64,000 nt of DNA from DATAGF01 sp963835685. Lineage in GTDB: Bacteria > Actinomycetota > Thermoleophilia > Miltoncostaeales > Miltoncostaeaceae. This document shows, piece after piece, positions 16,222 through 23,687 of this stretch. The notes under the pieces were generated by a model that saw only the letters and a list, made by a program, of their open reading frames with translations, made no database searches and had not been told where the DNA came from. The position numbers and the translations under genes were made by a program. Position 1 is the first letter of the stretch. Each line of letters opens with the position of its first letter. Where the stretch lies: NCBI GenBank assembly GCA_963835685.1, contig CAWIGI010000009.1, positions 124,001-188,000 of the forward strand, read 5' to 3'.

Positions 16222-16780
16222 GCCGGCGGCGCTCGACGGCGGTCCGCCAGTCGATCCGCACCAGCAGCCACAGGACCGCGGCGACGCCGAAGAGCCCGAG
16301 GGCGATCGTCCACGGTGCGACCCAGTCGCGCAGCCGATCGGCGATCTCGTCGGCGGCGGCGCTCGCCAGGCCCACCCCGAGGCCGTAGGTCACGAGTCGC
16401 CCCGCGACGGCGGCCGCGCCGACCACGGCGAGGTTGATCCGCAGCACGCCGGCGGCGGTGTAGAGGGCCCCTGCGGGCGGAGGGGCGACGGCGAGCAGGG
16501 CCGCCACCCCGAGCAGGCTCCGGCGCCCGTGCAGCCGCCCGGCGAGGTAGTCGACGTTGGTCCGGGTCCCCGCGGTCATCAGCCGCGGGCCGAGCGCCCG
16601 CGTCCAGAGGGCGAGCCCCACCCTCCCCGCGCCGGCTCCGAGGGCGCCCGCGACGACCACTCCCACGGGGCTCGCGTCGAGCTCGAGGCTGATGTAGGTC
16701 AGCACCAGCCAGGAGGGCGGCAGCGGCAGCGGCGTGATCGTCATCGCGAACACCACGCCGAAGGCCAGGAGGTACTCCAC
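16112..16780 (-). CDS. Predicted polytopic membrane protein, VTT/DedA-like
   Basis: A 222-residue protein with about five hydrophobic helices. The opening MEYLLAFGVVFAMTITPLPLPPSWLVLTYISLE places prolines in the first re-entrant region as in DedA/SNARE-associated (VTT) proteins, and GRLHGRRSLLGVAALLAVAPPPAGALYTAAGVLRI resembles the second, but no arginine/glutamate signature is clear, so the assignment is tentative. The last 40 residues are basic and Pro-rich and overlap the convergent serine hydrolase by 110 bases, so the true C-terminus could be shorter. The ATG faces the DsbA-like gene divergently. Confidence 0.65.
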   Translation of the reverse strand: MEYLLAFGVVFAMTITPLPLPPSWLVLTYISLELDASPVGVVVAGALGAGAGRVGLALWTRALGPRLMTAGTRTNVDYLAGRLHGRRSLLGVAALLAVAPPPAGALYTAAGVLRINLAVVGAAAVAGRLVTYGLGVGLASAAADEIADRLRDWVAPWTIALGLFGVAAVLWLLVRIDWRTAVERRRLSLRRATPAGDAASGGGPRTPRRRRAGRARPWRPGR

Positions 16781-16790
16781 CGGTCGAGGC

Positions 16791-16796
16791 TAGCCT
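16791..16796 (+). promoter_or_regulatory. -10 element TAGCCT, 9 bases before the DsbA-like start
   Basis: TAGCCT precedes ATG 16806 by 9 bases in the 25-base gap between divergent genes. No clear ribosome binding site, so a leaderless transcript is likely. Confidence 0.35.
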
Positions 16797-16805
16797 CTGC
16801 CGGAC

Positions 16806-17693
16806 ATGATCTCCGCGGTCCTGCACACCGACCCGGGCTGCCCCTGGGCCTACTCGGCGATCCCCGCCCTCCGGGCGCTCGAGTGGCGCTACGGCGACCA
16901 GCTCGAATGGCGGCTCGTCGTCATCGGGCTCGCCGAGAATGCGAGCCGGTACGCCGAGCGCGGGTACACCCCCCTTGGCGCGGCCGCCGGCCGGGCCGGG
17001 TTCCGCGACCGGTTCGGCATGCCGTTCGCCGCGACCCCGAAGGCCCGGGTGGCCGGCACGTCGCGCGCGTGCCGGGTCATCGCCGCCGCCCGCATCGACG
17101 CGCCGGGCTCCGAGTGGCGGGTGCTGCGGGCGCTCCAGCTCGCGCACTTCACCACGACGATGCTGCTGGACGAGGACCGCGACCTGGCCGAGGCGCTGCG
17201 CGGTGACACGGGCGTGGACGGGGAGGCCCTGGTGGCGCGCATCGACGACGCCGACGTGGTCGCGGCCTACGAGCGCGACCGCGCCGAGGCCCGGACCGCC
17301 GCCGGCTCGCCGGCCGAGCTGCAGGGCAAGACGGCCCGGACCGACGGGCCCGTTCGCTTCACCGCGCCGTCGCTCGTGCTCGAGCGCGACGGCGCGCGGC
17401 TGGTGGCGGGCGGCTGGCAGCCCCTCGCGGCCTACGACGTCCTGGTCGCGAACCTCGACCCCGGCCTGCGGCGCGAGCCGCCGCCGGACGGGCCGGAGCC
17501 GCTGCTGCGGCGCTTCCCGGACGGGGTCACGACCCAGGAGGCCGCGGTGCTGATGGCCCGCGGCAACGACGACCCCGACCGGGCTGCCGCTGAGCTGGCC
17601 CTGCTCCGGCTCGTCGCCGAGGGGGCGGCGGTCCGCGTCCCCCTCGGAGACGACGCCCTCTGGGTCGCTCGCGCCTCTCCACCGCGTCCGTGA
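16806..17693 (+). CDS. DsbA-family (FrnE-like) thioredoxin-fold protein
   Basis: A 295-residue cytosolic protein. The N-terminus, SAVLHTDPGCPWAYSAIPALRALEWRYG, has the thioredoxin-fold active site with only the first cysteine (GCPWAY), as in DSBA-like and 2-hydroxychromene isomerase-like proteins. The middle is an all-alpha insertion (RALQLAHFTTTMLLDEDRDLAEALRGDTGVDG), again typical of the family, and FTAPSLVLERDGARLVAGG is the cis-proline region. The last 90 residues form an extra domain resembling a small winged helix. Substrate unknown. Confidence 0.78.
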   Translation: MISAVLHTDPGCPWAYSAIPALRALEWRYGDQLEWRLVVIGLAENASRYAERGYTPLGAAAGRAGFRDRFGMPFAATPKARVAGTSRACRVIAAARIDAPGSEWRVLRALQLAHFTTTMLLDEDRDLAEALRGDTGVDGEALVARIDDADVVAAYERDRAEARTAAGSPAELQGKTARTDGPVRFTAPSLVLERDGARLVAGGWQPLAAYDVLVANLDPGLRREPPPDGPEPLLRRFPDGVTTQEAAVLMARGNDDPDRAAAELALLRLVAEGAAVRVPLGDDALWVARASPPRP

Positions 17694-17733
17694 AGCTGTT
17701 CAGCCCCTTGATCCGGGAGCTCGAGGAGACGCT

Positions 17734-18444
17734 CTACCAGTTCGAGCGGCCCTTCATCTGTGCCGGCCGGCCGCGCGGCGCGGTCCGATACGCCTCGAAC
17801 CGCTCGGCGAGCTCCATCGGGCGGCTGAGGGCCGGGCAGTGGCCGCCGTCGATCTCGTCGGCGGCGACGCCCAGGCGCTCGCGCACGATCCGACGGCTCC
17901 AGGCGGCCGGGAAGATGCGGTCGTCGCGGCAGAGCAGGTAGCGGGTGGGGACGTCGGGCCAGGCGGCCAGCGGGTACGGCTCCGCCGCCGGACCCTCGGC
18001 CTGGTCGCGCCCGCGGCGAAGCGCCTCGGACGCGAGGGCCGGCGGGACGTCGTGGTAGAAGACGGCGATCGTGTCCTCGGCCGCGTCCGGGCCGCTCGCG
18101 TCGGCGAAGGCCTCCGCGTAGCCGGTCGCGGCGAACATCTCCGCCGCGGTCTCGCCGGGGCGCGGGACCATCCCGGCCACGAGCACCATCAGCTCCGCGG
18201 GGGCCTGCGCGCAGACGATCGGCGCCGTGTAGCCGCCGAAGGACTGGGCGACGACGACGAGGTCACGCCGGCCGTCGATCGCGTCGAGGACGACGTCGGC
18301 GTAGTCCGACAGCCCGGCCGACTCGTCGTCGCAGGGCAGGTCCGGGGCGACGACGTCGTGCCCGCGCCCCTGCAGCTCGGCGGCCACCAGGTGCCAGTAC
18401 CAGCCGACATCGCCGGCGCCGTGGATCAGGGCGTATGTCGCCAT
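17734..18444 (-). CDS. Alpha/beta hydrolase
   Basis: A 236-residue alpha/beta hydrolase. MATYALIHGAGDVGWYWHLVAAELQGRGHDVVAPDLP is the usual start with the oxyanion HG motif; the nucleophile serine is in VVAQSFGGYTAP (GxSxG variant QSFGG), the acid in LLCRDDRIFP and the histidine in EIDGGHCPALSRP. It belongs to the salicylate-esterase/EstX-like group, but no substrate can be named. Start ATG 18444 is preceded by GGAGAGGAGC. An upstream reading-frame extension belongs to the broken gene next to it and is rejected. Confidence 0.88.
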   Translation of the reverse strand: MATYALIHGAGDVGWYWHLVAAELQGRGHDVVAPDLPCDDESAGLSDYADVVLDAIDGRRDLVVVAQSFGGYTAPIVCAQAPAELMVLVAGMVPRPGETAAEMFAATGYAEAFADASGPDAAEDTIAVFYHDVPPALASEALRRGRDQAEGPAAEPYPLAAWPDVPTRYLLCRDDRIFPAAWSRRIVRERLGVAADEIDGGHCPALSRPMELAERFEAYRTAPRGRPAQMKGRSNW

Positions 18445-18515
18445 CCGTGCTCCTCTCCGTGGGTCTTGAGGATACGACGGGCCGCCGCGCCGGAAATCAT
18501 CGTCGGACGGGGCGG

Positions 18516-19379
18516 TCAGACGAGGGGCGCGACGCGCTCCATGAACAGCTCGAGCTGCCGGACCTCGTCCCGGAGCGGCCAGAGGAAGACCCGCTGCGCG
18601 CCGGCGTCGGCGAACGCCCGCATGCGCTCGCGCAGACCTCGGCCGGGCCGATGGGCAGCGACAGCGACGCGCAGCTCGCTCGACGGGCCGGCCGACCAGC
18701 GGGGCGAGGACGTCGGCGAGGACCCGCTCGGCCCCGGCCGCGTCCTCGGTGACGCAGAGCCAGGCCGTGGCGAGCGCGTTCGGCATCGCGGCGACGACGC
18801 CGGCGGCCGGCGGCTCCGCGGAAGCGCTCGGGCGTGATGTTGTAGGCGGACGCCAGCCAGCCGTCCCCGTGGCGGGCGACGCGGCGCAGGCCGGCCGGCG
18901 AGCCCCAGCTCGCCACCCAGATCGGCGGCCCCGGGCGCTGGACCGGCCGCGGCTCGAAGGGGTCGCCATGCAGCAGCTGACGCGGAGCGCCGGGAGCGCC
19001 TCGTCGAAGCGCCGCCAGCGCTCCTCGAAGCGGGATCCCGGCCGCGGCGTAGTCGCGCGCCGACGAGCCCGGGGCCGACCCCGGCGAGCACGCGGCCGTC
19101 CGACAGGACGTCGAGCGCGGCGAGGGCCTTGGCCAGCGGCGCCGGCCCGCGGATGACGGGCAGCGCCACCGTCGTGGCGAGCGTCATGTCGCGGGACTCG
19201 GCGATGACCGCCGCGAGCGCGGTCGGGCCGTCGAGCCAGGGCCGGGAGAAGAGGAGGTGGTCGTTCGCGCAGAGGTAGCGGTAGCCCGAGTCGGCGGCAG
19301 CCTCAGCGTACGTCTTGAGGCCGCGCAGGGACGGGGGCGTCCCGAAGTCGATGAGGGGGAGGTGGGCGCCGTACTCCAC
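18516..19379 (-). pseudogene. Luciferase-like F420-type oxidoreductase, many frameshifts
   Basis: Remains of a roughly 287-residue luciferase-like monooxygenase (LLM), probably F420-dependent. Fragments in order: VEYGAHLPLIDFGTPPSL, CANDHLLFSRPWLDG, SDGRVLAGVGPG (one frame); ARDYAAAGIP and FEERWRRFDEALPALR; IWVASWGSPAGLRRVARHGDGWLASAYNITPERFR; VAAMPNALATAWLCVTEDAAGAERVLADVLAPLVGRPVE; LSLPIGPAEVCA; and MRAFADAGAQRVFLWPLRDEVRQLELFMERVAPLV. At least five indels separate these, mostly single extra bases, yet conserved residues survive in every piece. Start is probably GTG 19379. Either a recently decayed gene or a patch of poor sequence; neighbouring dnaE2 (3.3 kb) has no error. Confidence 0.75.
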
Positions 19380-19408
19380 GCCATGAGTCTCGCGCACGGA
19401 GGGCGGGG

Positions 19409-22400
19409 TCAGCGCCGGCCCCGCCCGAAGCTCTGCGCCTCGGGCGCGGCGGCGCGGACGCGCGCCATCTCGGCCGCGTCGTCGAGGTCGGCGCCCTCTG
19501 CGGGCGGGTCGATCCGCTCGAGCCTCGTGACGAGCACGTTCATGTTCCGCTCGCGGCGCTCCAGCCGACCGTGGACCAGCACCAGCGGGTCGGCCCTCAC
19601 GATCGCCCGGTGGCGCTCGTAGACCTCGGGGCGGACCAGGCAGTTCACCATCCCGGTCTCGTCCTCCAGCAGCAGGAAGACGATGCCGCCGGCGGTCGCC
19701 GGGCGCTGGCGCGCCACCACTAGCCCGGCGGCCGTCACCCGGGCCCCGTCGGGCGTCTCGCGCAGCTGCGCGGCCGTGAGCACCCCGCGCGGCAGGCCCG
19801 GGCGCACCAGCGCCACGAGGTGCCACCCGGTTGACAGCCCCATGGTCTCGTAGTCGGTCAGCGTGCGCTCGAAGCGACCGAGCTCGGGGAGGGGCGGGGC
19901 CTCGCCGGCGGGGATCGGGAGCGCGAGCTGGAGGCCGCCCGCCCCGTTGCGCGGGCGCGCCAGCACCCCGAGCTCCCAGAGCATCGCCCGCCGCGGGCGT
20001 TCCAGGACGTCGCAGGCCCCCGCCCGCACGAGCTGGGCGAGCTGCTCGCGGCGCAGGTCGGCGCGGGCGGCCAGATCGGCGATGTCGCGGAAGGGGCCCG
20101 CGGCATCGCGCTCGGCGACCAGGCGGGCGGCGGCGTCCTCGCGCACCTCGCGCACGTAGCCGAGCCCCACCCGCACGGCGCCGTCCTCGATGGTGCAGAC
20201 GGCGGCGGAGCGCGCGATGCACGGCGGCAGCACCCGGACGCCGCGCCGCTGGGCGTCCCGCACCAGCGTGGCGGGCGGGTAGAAGCCCATGGGCTGGGCG
20301 TTCATCAGCGAGGCGAGGAACTCGGCCGGGTAGCGCTGCCGCAGCCACGCGCTCTGGTAGGCCAGCACGGCGAATGCCGACGAGTGGGCCTTGGGGAAGC
20401 CGAAGTTCGAGAACCCGATCAGCTTGCGGAAGACCGTCTTGATGGTCTCGTCGTCAACGCCGCGGCCGCGGGCGCCGTCGCGGAACTCCACCCACAGGGC
20501 GACCATGGCCTCGCGGCTGCGCTTGCGGCTCATCGCACGCCGCAGCGCCTCGGCCTGGCCGGGGGAGAAGCCGGCGAGCGCCATCGCCACCTCGAGCACC
20601 TGCTCCTGGAAGACCACCACCCCGAGCGTCTCGCGCAGGGCGTCACGCAGCAGCGGGTGGTCGTAGGGGGGCTCGAACGACGGGTCGGCCCGCAGGGCGC
20701 GGCGGTGCTTCACGTACGGGTGCACCGCCCCGCCGCTGACCGGCCCCGGGCGGATCAGGGCCACCTGGATCGTGAGGTCCTCCAGGCTCTCGGGGCGCGT
20801 CTGGAGCAGGCTCTGCATCTGGGCCCGGCTCTCGATCTGGAACACGCCGATCGTGTCGGCGTCCTGGATCTCGGCGTAGACGGCGGGATCGACGAAGCCG
20901 GTGCGCGACAGGTCGACGCTCTCGCCGCGCGAGCGGGCGATCAGGTCGACGCACTCCTCGACCGCCGACAGCATCCCGAGGCCGAGGAGGTCGATCTTCA
21001 CGAACCCCGCATCGGCGCAGGAGTCCTTGTCCCACTGGCAGAGCTGCCGGCCGGGGAAGGCGGCCGGCACCACCGGCACCAGCTCCACCAGCGGCCGCGC
21101 GCTCACCACCATGCCCCCGGAGTGCTGGGACAGGTGCCGCGGCAGCCCCGCGGCCTCGCGCGCGAGGACGGCCAGCGCCCGCCAGCGTGGGGAGGCGAGC
21201 TTGGCCTCCCCGTCCGGGAGCCGGGCCAGCTCCTCCTCCACCGCCCGCGCCGACGACCACCCGTCCGACAGCCGTGTCAGGCGCTCCAGGTCGGCTTCGG
21301 GCAGGGCCAGCGCGCCGCCCAGCTCGCGGATGGCCATGCGGATGCGGAAGGTGGGGAAGGCCGCCACCAGAGCGGCGTGCTCGGCCCCGTAGCGGGCGAT
21401 CACCTCCTCGATCAGCAGCTCGCGCACGTCGCGGGGGAAGTCGAGGTCGATGTCTGGCACCGACGCCATGTCACGGTTGAGGAAGCGGCCCAGGAAGAGG
21501 CCGTTCTCGACCGGGTCGACGTGGGAGAGGCCGGTGAGGTAGCAGACGATCGAGCCCACCGACGACCCGCGTCCCCGCCCGGGCGGCAACCAGCGCCGCG
21601 CCGACCCGGCCGGGCGCGCGCGCAGGGCGACCTCGCGGGCCAGCTCCAGGATGTCGCGGTGCAGCAGGAAGAAGCCGGCGAGGTCGTGGTGCTCGATGAG
21701 CGCCAGCTCCTGGTCGAGGCGCTCGCGGGCCTCGCGGCGCTTGCCGGCACCTGTGTAGCGCGCGCCGAGCTGGTAGGCGCAGACGCGCGCCAGCGCCTCA
21801 TAGGCGGTCTCGCCGGGGTGGGACCCGACGAAGTCGGGGAAGCGGTAGCCGAGGTCGCGCGTGAGGTCGAACTCGAGCCGCTCGGCCAGCCGGAGGGTCT
21901 CGGCGACGGCCTCGGGGTGGTCGGCGAAGCCGGCGGCCGTCTCGGCCGGCGTCCTCAGCACCGCCTGGCGGTTGCCGCGCCGCTCGTCCTCCGAGCCGTC
22001 CAGCGTCAGGCGGTGACGGATCGCCACGAAGGCGTCCTGCAGGAAGGCCCGCGCGGGGTCGTGGGCGTGGGGGTCGCCGGTGGCGACGCAGCGCAGCCCG
22101 GCCTCCTCGGCCAGCTCGGCCAGCTCGCGTGCCAGGCGCCGCCCGCCGCGCGAGCGCGGGTCCTGGATCTCGACGTAGACGTCCTCCGGGCCGAGGTCCC
22201 GTGCGAGCGACCGCGCGGCCTCGAGCGCGTCGCGGCGCCGCCCGGCGGCGACGAGCCGCGGCACCAGGCCGTGGCGGGCGCAGCCCGTGAGGCACACGAG
22301 CCCCTCGGCGTGATCCGCGAGCGCCGCGCGGTCGAGGGCGGGGGGGAGCGCCCGCCGGTCGGGCGGGGGGCGGGTGCCGGCGTGGGCCAGCGTGATGAGC

Positions 22401-22678
22401 CGGCACAGGTTGGCGTAGCCCGCCGCGTCGGCCGCCAGCAGCGTGAGGTGCGCGCCGTCGTGCAGCGTGACCTCCGCGCCCGTGATCGGGCGGACCCCCG
22501 CCGCCCGCGCAGCGTGGGCGAAGGCGAGCGAGCCGCAGAGCCCGTCGTGGTCGGTGAGGGCGAGGGCGCTGTGGCCCAGCTCGGCCGCCCGCTCGGCCAT
22601 CTCCTCGGGGGCCGACGCGCCGTCGAGGAAGCTGAAGGCCGAGTGGGCGTGGAGCTCGACGTAGGGGGCCGTCGCCAT
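19409..22678 (-). CDS. dnaE2: Error-prone DNA polymerase DnaE2 (ImuC)
   Basis: A 1089-residue C-family polymerase for SOS mutagenesis and lesion bypass. It opens with a PHP domain (ELHAHSAFSFLDGA; LALTDHDG). The palm aspartates are in PDIDLDFPRD near residue 405 and the later KIDLLGLGMLSAVEECVDL block; SDGWSSARAVEEELARLPDGEAK is the DnaE2-type insertion. The C-terminus is an OB fold (LVHGRLERRERNMNVLVTRLERI) and lacks the clamp-binding tail of replicative DnaE1. The length matches the family (about 1050-1100). The ATG directly abuts a perfect 16-bp LexA palindrome that overlaps a -10 element, so strong SOS control is expected. imuB lies 5 kb away with the same promoter design; imuA is not in the window. 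Confidence 0.96.
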   Translation of the reverse strand: MATAPYVELHAHSAFSFLDGASAPEEMAERAAELGHSALALTDHDGLCGSLAFAHAARAAGVRPITGAEVTLHDGAHLTLLAADAAGYANLCRLITLAHAGTRPPPDRRALPPALDRAALADHAEGLVCLTGCARHGLVPRLVAAGRRRDALEAARSLARDLGPEDVYVEIQDPRSRGGRRLARELAELAEEAGLRCVATGDPHAHDPARAFLQDAFVAIRHRLTLDGSEDERRGNRQAVLRTPAETAAGFADHPEAVAETLRLAERLEFDLTRDLGYRFPDFVGSHPGETAYEALARVCAYQLGARYTGAGKRREARERLDQELALIEHHDLAGFFLLHRDILELAREVALRARPAGSARRWLPPGRGRGSSVGSIVCYLTGLSHVDPVENGLFLGRFLNRDMASVPDIDLDFPRDVRELLIEEVIARYGAEHAALVAAFPTFRIRMAIRELGGALALPEADLERLTRLSDGWSSARAVEEELARLPDGEAKLASPRWRALAVLAREAAGLPRHLSQHSGGMVVSARPLVELVPVVPAAFPGRQLCQWDKDSCADAGFVKIDLLGLGMLSAVEECVDLIARSRGESVDLSRTGFVDPAVYAEIQDADTIGVFQIESRAQMQSLLQTRPESLEDLTIQVALIRPGPVSGGAVHPYVKHRRALRADPSFEPPYDHPLLRDALRETLGVVVFQEQVLEVAMALAGFSPGQAEALRRAMSRKRSREAMVALWVEFRDGARGRGVDDETIKTVFRKLIGFSNFGFPKAHSSAFAVLAYQSAWLRQRYPAEFLASLMNAQPMGFYPPATLVRDAQRRGVRVLPPCIARSAAVCTIEDGAVRVGLGYVREVREDAAARLVAERDAAGPFRDIADLAARADLRREQLAQLVRAGACDVLERPRRAMLWELGVLARPRNGAGGLQLALPIPAGEAPPLPELGRFERTLTDYETMGLSTGWHLVALVRPGLPRGVLTAAQLRETPDGARVTAAGLVVARQRPATAGGIVFLLLEDETGMVNCLVRPEVYERHRAIVRADPLVLVHGRLERRERNMNVLVTRLERIDPPAEGADLDDAAEMARVRAAAPEAQSFGRGRR

Positions 22679-22715
22679 ACGAACATATGTTCGTACTCCG
22701 AGCGGCCCGGCACAA
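22679..22715 (-). promoter_or_regulatory. dnaE2 promoter with LexA (SOS) box
   Basis: ACGAACATATGTTCGT at 22679-22694 is a perfect palindrome matching the Gram-positive LexA consensus CGAAC-N4-GTTCG. On the reverse strand TTGTGC (22715-22710) is a -35, 17 bases from GAACAT inside the box, which in turn ends 8 bases before the dnaE2 ATG. LexA would cover the -10 and the start of the message. Confidence 0.88.
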
Positions 22716-22719
22716 GCCG

Positions 22720-22725
22720 TAGAGT
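22720..22725 (+). promoter_or_regulatory. -10 element TAGAGT, 8 bases before the MaoC-like start
   Basis: TAGAGT is followed by CCGGCGCC and GTG 22734. The LexA palindrome of dnaE2 lies 25 bases upstream, in this promoter's -35 region, so LexA might also affect it. Confidence 0.4.
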
Positions 22726-22733
22726 CCGGCGCC

Positions 22734-23201
22734 GTGGACGACGGGCTGATCTACCTCGAGGACCTGCGGGTCGGGCAGCGCTTCACGACCGGCGAGTACG
22801 CGCTGGAGGCCGACGAGATCACCGCCTTCGCGCGCCGGTACGACCCGCAGCCGTTCCACACCGACCAGGAGGCCGCGCGGGACAGCTTCTTCGGCGGCCT
22901 GGTGGCCAGCGGCTGGCACACGGCGGGCATCACCATGCGGCTGGTCGTGGAGGGGCTCCCGATCGCGGGCGGGGTGATCGGCGCCGGCGGCCAGCTCGAC
23001 TGGCCGGCGCCGACGCGCCCGGGCGCCGTGTTGCACGTCGAGGCGGAGGTCCTCGAGGTGCGGCCATCGCGCTCCCGGCCCGAGCGGGGAACGGCGCTGG
23101 TCCGCATCGAGACCCTCGACCAGCACGGCGCGCAGGTCCAGGTCTTCACGGTGACGATCGTGGTGCCCCGCCGGCCGGCACCCGAGGGCGCCGCCGGCTG
23201 A
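22734..23201 (+). CDS. MaoC-like hydratase/dehydratase
   Basis: A 155-residue single hot-dog domain. IYLEDLRVGQRFTTGEYALEADEITAFARRYDPQPFHTDQEAARDSFFGGLVASGWHTA contains the hydratase-2 motif: the catalytic Asp in RYDPQPFHTD and the His six residues later, then the conserved GLVASGWHT. It probably hydrates or dehydrates an enoyl thioester or a related acid. Start GTG 22734 fits the -10 spacing. It is divergent from dnaE2 with only 55 bases between, but a functional link is unlikely. Confidence 0.9.
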   Translation: MDDGLIYLEDLRVGQRFTTGEYALEADEITAFARRYDPQPFHTDQEAARDSFFGGLVASGWHTAGITMRLVVEGLPIAGGVIGAGGQLDWPAPTRPGAVLHVEAEVLEVRPSRSRPERGTALVRIETLDQHGAQVQVFTVTIVVPRRPAPEGAAG

Positions 23202-23224
23202 CCTGCCGACGCGCGCCGAGCCCC

Positions 23225-23263
23225 CGTGCCAATTGGCCGACCGCGCATCGGCCAATTGGCACG
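23225..23263. repeat. Perfect 16-bp inverted repeat
   Basis: CGTGCCAATTGGCCGA (23225-23240) is exactly mirrored by TCGGCCAATTGGCACG (23248-23263) around CCGCGCA. Each arm also contains the palindrome GCCAATTGGC. It lies just downstream of the MaoC-like gene and may end transcription or bind a protein; no T-tract. Confidence 0.7.
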
Positions 23264-23336
23264 TTCACATTTCGCCGATCGCGATCGCGAACCCGACAGG
23301 GCGCGAGATCGGCGCCGCAACTGCGATGTCGTGAGA

Positions 23337-23350
23337 TGGCCAATTGGCCA
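23337..23350. repeat. 14-bp palindrome TGGCCAATTGGCCA
   Basis: A third copy of the GGCCAATTGGCC core, about 75 bases beyond the inverted repeat in the same 187-base intergenic region. Confidence 0.6.
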
Positions 23351-23388
23351 CCGAACCCGGGCCGATTCATCTTCACAATTCGGGCCCC

Positions 23389-23676
23389 TCAGAGGTCCGT
23401 GGTCTCCAGGATCTCCGCGATGCTCGTCCGCCCCTCGCCGATCACGCCCTCGCGCTGCACGCGGCTCCACAGCTCCCGGAGGGCGCCGCGCATCGCCTCG
23501 GCCTCCTCGCGGCTGTCAAAGTCGAGGTCGACCAGCACGTGGGATGGGTCGTCGAGGGAGCGCAGGATGCGGTAGCGGCGCACGCCCGAGCCCCGCCGGT
23601 CGAGCGGGTCGGCGTCGAAGGCGCGTCGCCAGGCGTCGAAGTCGGGGACCGGGTGCTCGATGCGGAGGGTGACCAC
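23389..23676 (-). CDS. Small dimeric alpha/beta-barrel-like protein, hypothetical
   Basis: A 95-residue protein. RIEHPVPDFDAWRRAFDADPLDRRGSGVRRYRIL, then VLVDLDFDSREEAEAMRGALRELW, has the beta-alpha-beta layout of the ABM/dimeric alpha-beta barrel proteins (one ferredoxin-like fold per chain). Function unknown. GTG start with GAGGAG 8 bases upstream; it starts 11 bases after the stop of the broken TPP enzyme gene, so the two form an operon. Confidence 0.75.
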   Translation of the reverse strand: MVTLRIEHPVPDFDAWRRAFDADPLDRRGSGVRRYRILRSLDDPSHVLVDLDFDSREEAEAMRGALRELWSRVQREGVIGEGRTSIAEILETTDL

Positions 23677-23687
23677 CGGGAGGCTCC

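Noticed and set aside
20384..23575. Forward 1063-residue open frame across dnaE2
   Set aside because: Antisense of dnaE2; no domains.
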